Positions 5,723 through 7,842 of a DNA stretch of 7,842 nucleotides are shown here, piece by piece. Made by a program: the position numbers and the translations under genes. This stretch comes from an uncultured Rhodocyclaceae bacterium. GTDB lineage: Bacteria; Pseudomonadota; Gammaproteobacteria; Burkholderiales; Rhodocyclaceae. Within the stretch, counting starts at the first letter, position 1; every line of letters starts with the position of its first letter. The notes under the pieces are model-generated. The model ran no database searches. It saw nothing but the letters and a program-made list of their open reading frames with translations, and had not been told where the DNA came from. The stretch spans positions 1-7,842 of the forward strand of contig CAJBAP010000242.1 in assembly GCA_903950295.1 (NCBI GenBank), read 5' to 3'.

Positions 5723-6967
5723 ATGCCAAACGATACGAGAAAAGTCGGCACTGGCGGGACGGCACTCCGAATACATTTACTCGCCTGCGGGCTTATATTC
5801 TGGCTATGCGCCGGAATCATACAGGCAGACGCGGCGGACAAGTTTCGCCAACCCCTCGCTGACGGAGTATTCCCGATCGCCGTCTGGTTGCAGCAGCCGG
5901 AACACGCGCAGAAATACCGGGGGCTGGGCATCAACCTGTATGTCGGGCTCTGGAAAGGACCGACACCAGCGCAGTTAGCCAGCCTGAAGCGCGCCAGCAT
6001 GCCAGTGATCTGCGAACAAAATGAAAGCTCGCTGACCGACCCTAACCGTGATGTCATCGTCGGCTGGCTGCAGCAAGACGAGCCGGACAATGCCCAACCC
6101 TTGATCGGGAAAATAGGGGCTGCCAGTATGGGCTGGGGTTCCCCGGTTTCCCCTGCAGAAATGCTGGGGCGTTACCGATCGATGCAACTGCGAGACGCCA
6201 CGCGGCCCGTATTGCTGGGCCTCGGCAAGGGCGTCGCTTGGGATGCATGGAAAGGACGCGGCAACCGCACCAGCCACCCGGAGGACTACCCCGAGTACGT
6301 CAAGGCGGGCGATATCGTCGCGTTCGACATCTATCCAGCCGCCGAGACCGACCCGGCCCTCACAGGAAAACTCGAAGTCGTGGCACAAGGCGTGAAACGC
6401 CTGGTGCAGTGGGCGGGGCCAGACAAAACCGTATGGAACACCATCGGGGCGAGCCGGGTAAACAACCACGCCGCCTCGGTCGACCCCGAACAGATTCGCG
6501 CGCAGATCTGGATGAGCATCATCAACGGTTCGCGTGGCATCATTTATTTTGTGCACCAGTTCAAGCCGAACTTTGTCGAAGCCACCTGGTTCAATGAACC
6601 CGAACTGGCGACAGCGATCCGCAAGATCAACCAGCGGATACAAACCCTGGCCAAAGCAATCCTGAGCCCGGCATCGAACGATGTTTTCTCCGCCAGCATT
6701 CGCGACAGCCATGGAACCGCCCTACCTGCGGAACACATTGCGATCACATCACGACGCGAAGGATGTACAAGCTATGTCTTCGCGGCATCACTGACCAACC
6801 AACCCCTGAAGGCCACGATTCGGCTCAGGCAGCTTGCGGGTTCAGCTGAAGTACTCGACGAAAATAGAAGCCTGATGCTGGAGCAAGGCAAGCTGGAGGA
6901 CCACTTTGCACCGTACGCCGTCCACCTCTATGCCATCCCCTTGAAGGGGAAATCATGTCCGGGATGA
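5723..6967 (+). CDS. Secreted TIM-barrel protein, glycoside-hydrolase-like
   Basis: Exported 414-aa protein. A long n-region (1-18) precedes a hydrophobic core (19-33) and a likely signal peptidase I site after ADA (about 37). The mature protein reads as a (beta/alpha)8 barrel with strands judged by eye: PIAVWL (51-56), NLYVGLW (71-77), PVICEQN (94-100), VIVGWLQQDEPDN (111-123), PVLLGLG (162-168), IVAFDIYP (198-205), KTVWNTIGAS (235-244) and GIIYFVHQF (272-280). A beta-rich C-terminal domain (about 320-407) ends FAPYAVHLYAIP, like accessory domains of bacterial glycosidases. D119/E120 on strand 4 could be the acid/base, but strand 7 has no acid where clan-A enzymes carry the nucleophile, so activity is uncertain. 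It is read divergently from xrtD and overlaps the convergent glycosyltransferase by 15 bp. A polysaccharide-trimming or binding role is inferred from context. The ATG at 5723 has no evident ribosome binding site, and no better in-frame start is seen. Confidence 0.8.
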   Translation: MPNDTRKVGTGGTALRIHLLACGLIFWLCAGIIQADAADKFRQPLADGVFPIAVWLQQPEHAQKYRGLGINLYVGLWKGPTPAQLASLKRASMPVICEQNESSLTDPNRDVIVGWLQQDEPDNAQPLIGKIGAASMGWGSPVSPAEMLGRYRSMQLRDATRPVLLGLGKGVAWDAWKGRGNRTSHPEDYPEYVKAGDIVAFDIYPAAETDPALTGKLEVVAQGVKRLVQWAGPDKTVWNTIGASRVNNHAASVDPEQIRAQIWMSIINGSRGIIYFVHQFKPNFVEATWFNEPELATAIRKINQRIQTLAKAILSPASNDVFSASIRDSHGTALPAEHIAITSRREGCTSYVFAASLTNQPLKATIRLRQLAGSAEVLDENRSLMLEQGKLEDHFAPYAVHLYAIPLKGKSCPG

Positions 6968-7789
6968 AACATCCTTTTCCCACTGATAGCAGTCGAGATT
7001 CTTCAAGCGGCGCTTCGCCAGGAATCGCGACACGAGATTCACATACAGATAAACCATCACCTTCGGCCAGTTCAACGGGTTTGCGATCATGTCGCGCAAC
7101 GCCCCGGAATAATCCTTGACCTCGTTTGCGAGCAAACCCGGAAATTTTATTCCCAGTTCAATCGTGCCTAGCCGACTACGCCCCATGATCTTGATCAACC
7201 AATATAAGCTTCTTGGTGCCCGAACCATTGATTGGGCATCGGCCACCCGGCCACGCTCCGCTTCCTTGAAAATGGCTCGCACATAACCATCATCGGCAAT
7301 CACTGCCGGGAAGTCGCCGAAGCGCGCCCGCCCGGCTGCCGACAGGGCATACACCCCGGCCCCGATCATGCCGCTGCGGCAATAGGGCAGCGACAACCAG
7401 ATGTCGTAATACGCCCGCACCGCCCAGCTTGCCCCCTCCAGATTCATCTGCGGATCAGGTGCCACCGCCAGCCAGGGCCCTTTCTCCAGAGATTGAACCA
7501 TCCTGTCCAAAGCACCGTCACCCAGCACGATATCGGCATCCAGGTAAATACGGGGAAATGATCGAGCCTGGCGATCACCCATGTTGAGGGCGTTCGTCTT
7601 TGACGGCACGTCAGTCTCCAGCACGGTCACCCGTGGCGCGAAACGACGTGCCACCGCAGCCGTGTCATCGCTACAGCCATTGCAGACGACGACGATCTCG
7701 TCACCGCCCCCCACTTGTCGCAACAGCACCGTCAAGGTCTGCGCGATCACGGTAGCCTCGTTATGTGCGGGAATGATGATGGCGGTCAT
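6953..7789 (-). CDS. Family 2 glycosyltransferase
   Basis: Cytoplasmic or membrane-associated transferase, 278 aa, with a GT-A fold. Visible are the N-terminal nucleotide-binding strand IIIPAHNE (4-11), the second motif VVVCNGCSDDT (33-43), the metal-binding DxD as LDADI (83-87), the acceptor-side GAGVYALS (143-150) and an acidic ADDGYV (165-170) in the place of the catalytic-base ED motif. The C-terminal part (about 195-263) is basic and aromatic, with an amphipathic WPKVMVYLYVNLVSRFLAKRR that may touch the membrane; there is no clear multi-span domain, unlike processive synthases. Sugar and acceptor cannot be told from sequence; an exopolysaccharide or lipid-linked oligosaccharide is likely from the exosortase neighbour. 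The ATG at 7789 directly precedes the first strand and has GGA 5 bases upstream. The reading frame is open to the right edge but has no other ATG, GTG or TTG. Its 3' end overlaps the convergent hydrolase gene. Confidence 0.93.
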   Translation of the reverse strand: MTAIIIPAHNEATVIAQTLTVLLRQVGGGDEIVVVCNGCSDDTAAVARRFAPRVTVLETDVPSKTNALNMGDRQARSFPRIYLDADIVLGDGALDRMVQSLEKGPWLAVAPDPQMNLEGASWAVRAYYDIWLSLPYCRSGMIGAGVYALSAAGRARFGDFPAVIADDGYVRAIFKEAERGRVADAQSMVRAPRSLYWLIKIMGRSRLGTIELGIKFPGLLANEVKDYSGALRDMIANPLNWPKVMVYLYVNLVSRFLAKRRLKNLDCYQWEKDVSSRT

Positions 7790-7807
7790 ATCGATCCAAT
7801 CAATCAG
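7787..7807 (-). repeat. 21-bp start-region repeat, copy at glycosyltransferase start
   Basis: On the minus strand, CTGATTGAT-T-GGATCGA-T-ATG. It spans the stop of the upstream gene, the spacer with its GGA, and the glycosyltransferase ATG. The partner copy is at 4089-4109, in the same orientation and also just after a gene's end. Confidence 0.6.
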
Positions 7808-7842
7808 TCTTTGGCAGGGTTGACCTGCTCGATCGTTTTCAG
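7804..7842 (-). CDS. C-terminal end of an upstream minus-strand gene (partial)
   Basis: The last 12 codons, reading LKTIEQVNPAKD, and a TGA (7804-7806) fit the end of a gene that starts beyond the right edge. The stop lies 14 bases before the glycosyltransferase ATG, the spacing expected inside an operon. With so few residues no family can be named, and a chance frame cannot be excluded. Confidence 0.4.
   Translation of the reverse strand: MKTIEQVNPAKD

Noticed and set aside
5671..6090. N-terminal extension of the exosortase frame back to 6090
   Set aside because: The extra 140 codons overlap the divergent gene, contain no recognisable domain, and would bury the normal first membrane helix.
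5975..6712. A 245-codon minus-strand open frame
   Set aside because: Antisense to the barrel protein, which has a signal peptide and coherent strand pattern; the antisense frame has neither.
6937..6949. CCCCTTGAAGGGG as a terminator near the convergent gene ends
   Set aside because: Only a 5-bp stem with a 3-base loop, inside coding sequence, and without a T-run on either strand.
1..7842. CRISPR arrays, tRNA or rRNA genes, insertion sequences, integrase or attachment sites
   Set aside because: No regularly spaced repeats, cloverleaf-like segments, transposase motifs or long terminal inverted repeats were seen on either strand.

Overview
The window looks like roughly 60% GC proteobacterial chromosome. 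The gene content (a GspC-GspD-GspE type II secretion operon, a short GspC without a PDZ domain, and an exosortase fused to EpsI) fits an environmental Gram-negative bacterium, most likely a betaproteobacterium of the Rhodocyclales or Methylophilales kind. That placement is inferred from protein style; no rRNA or marker gene is present.

Layout. Positions 1-3879 hold the start of a type II secretion operon read on the minus strand: gspC (3406-3879), gspD (1280-3403) and gspE (1-1268, running off the left edge at its C-terminus). The genes are separated by only 2 and 11 bases and look translationally coupled. Positions 3880-4101 are a 222-base gap that carries an 8-bp inverted repeat covering the gspC ribosome binding site, a possible -10 box, and a doubtful 58-codon small ORF. 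Positions 4102-5670 (minus) encode an integral membrane exosortase with a C-terminal EpsI domain, closest by motif to the XrtD (VPLPA-CTERM) type. After a 52-base divergent spacer, 5723-6967 (plus) encodes a secreted TIM-barrel, glycoside-hydrolase-like protein. It converges on, and overlaps by 15 bp, a family 2 glycosyltransferase at 6953-7789 (minus). The right edge carries the last 12 codons of another minus-strand gene.

How the parts fit. Exosortases process proteins with a C-terminal sorting tail (PEP-CTERM or VPLPA-CTERM) and are usually encoded beside exopolysaccharide genes. Here one sits between sugar-handling genes (glycosyltransferase, putative glycosidase) and a type II secretion operon, which moves folded periplasmic proteins across the outer membrane. 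A reasonable inference is a surface or matrix assembly locus, but no sorting-signal substrate is visible in this window, so the link is contextual.

The most interesting details are: (i) an Ala in place of the usual Ser in the exosortase active-site motif (EACAG); (ii) a lysine-rich pentapeptide repeat between the GspD signal peptide and its N0 domain; (iii) an inverted repeat that could hide the gspC ribosome binding site or act as an operator; (iv) a near-identical 21-bp translation-start segment found both at the glycosyltransferase start and just after the exosortase gene; and (v) a hydrolase-like barrel that appears to lack an acidic residue where clan-A glycosidases carry their nucleophile.
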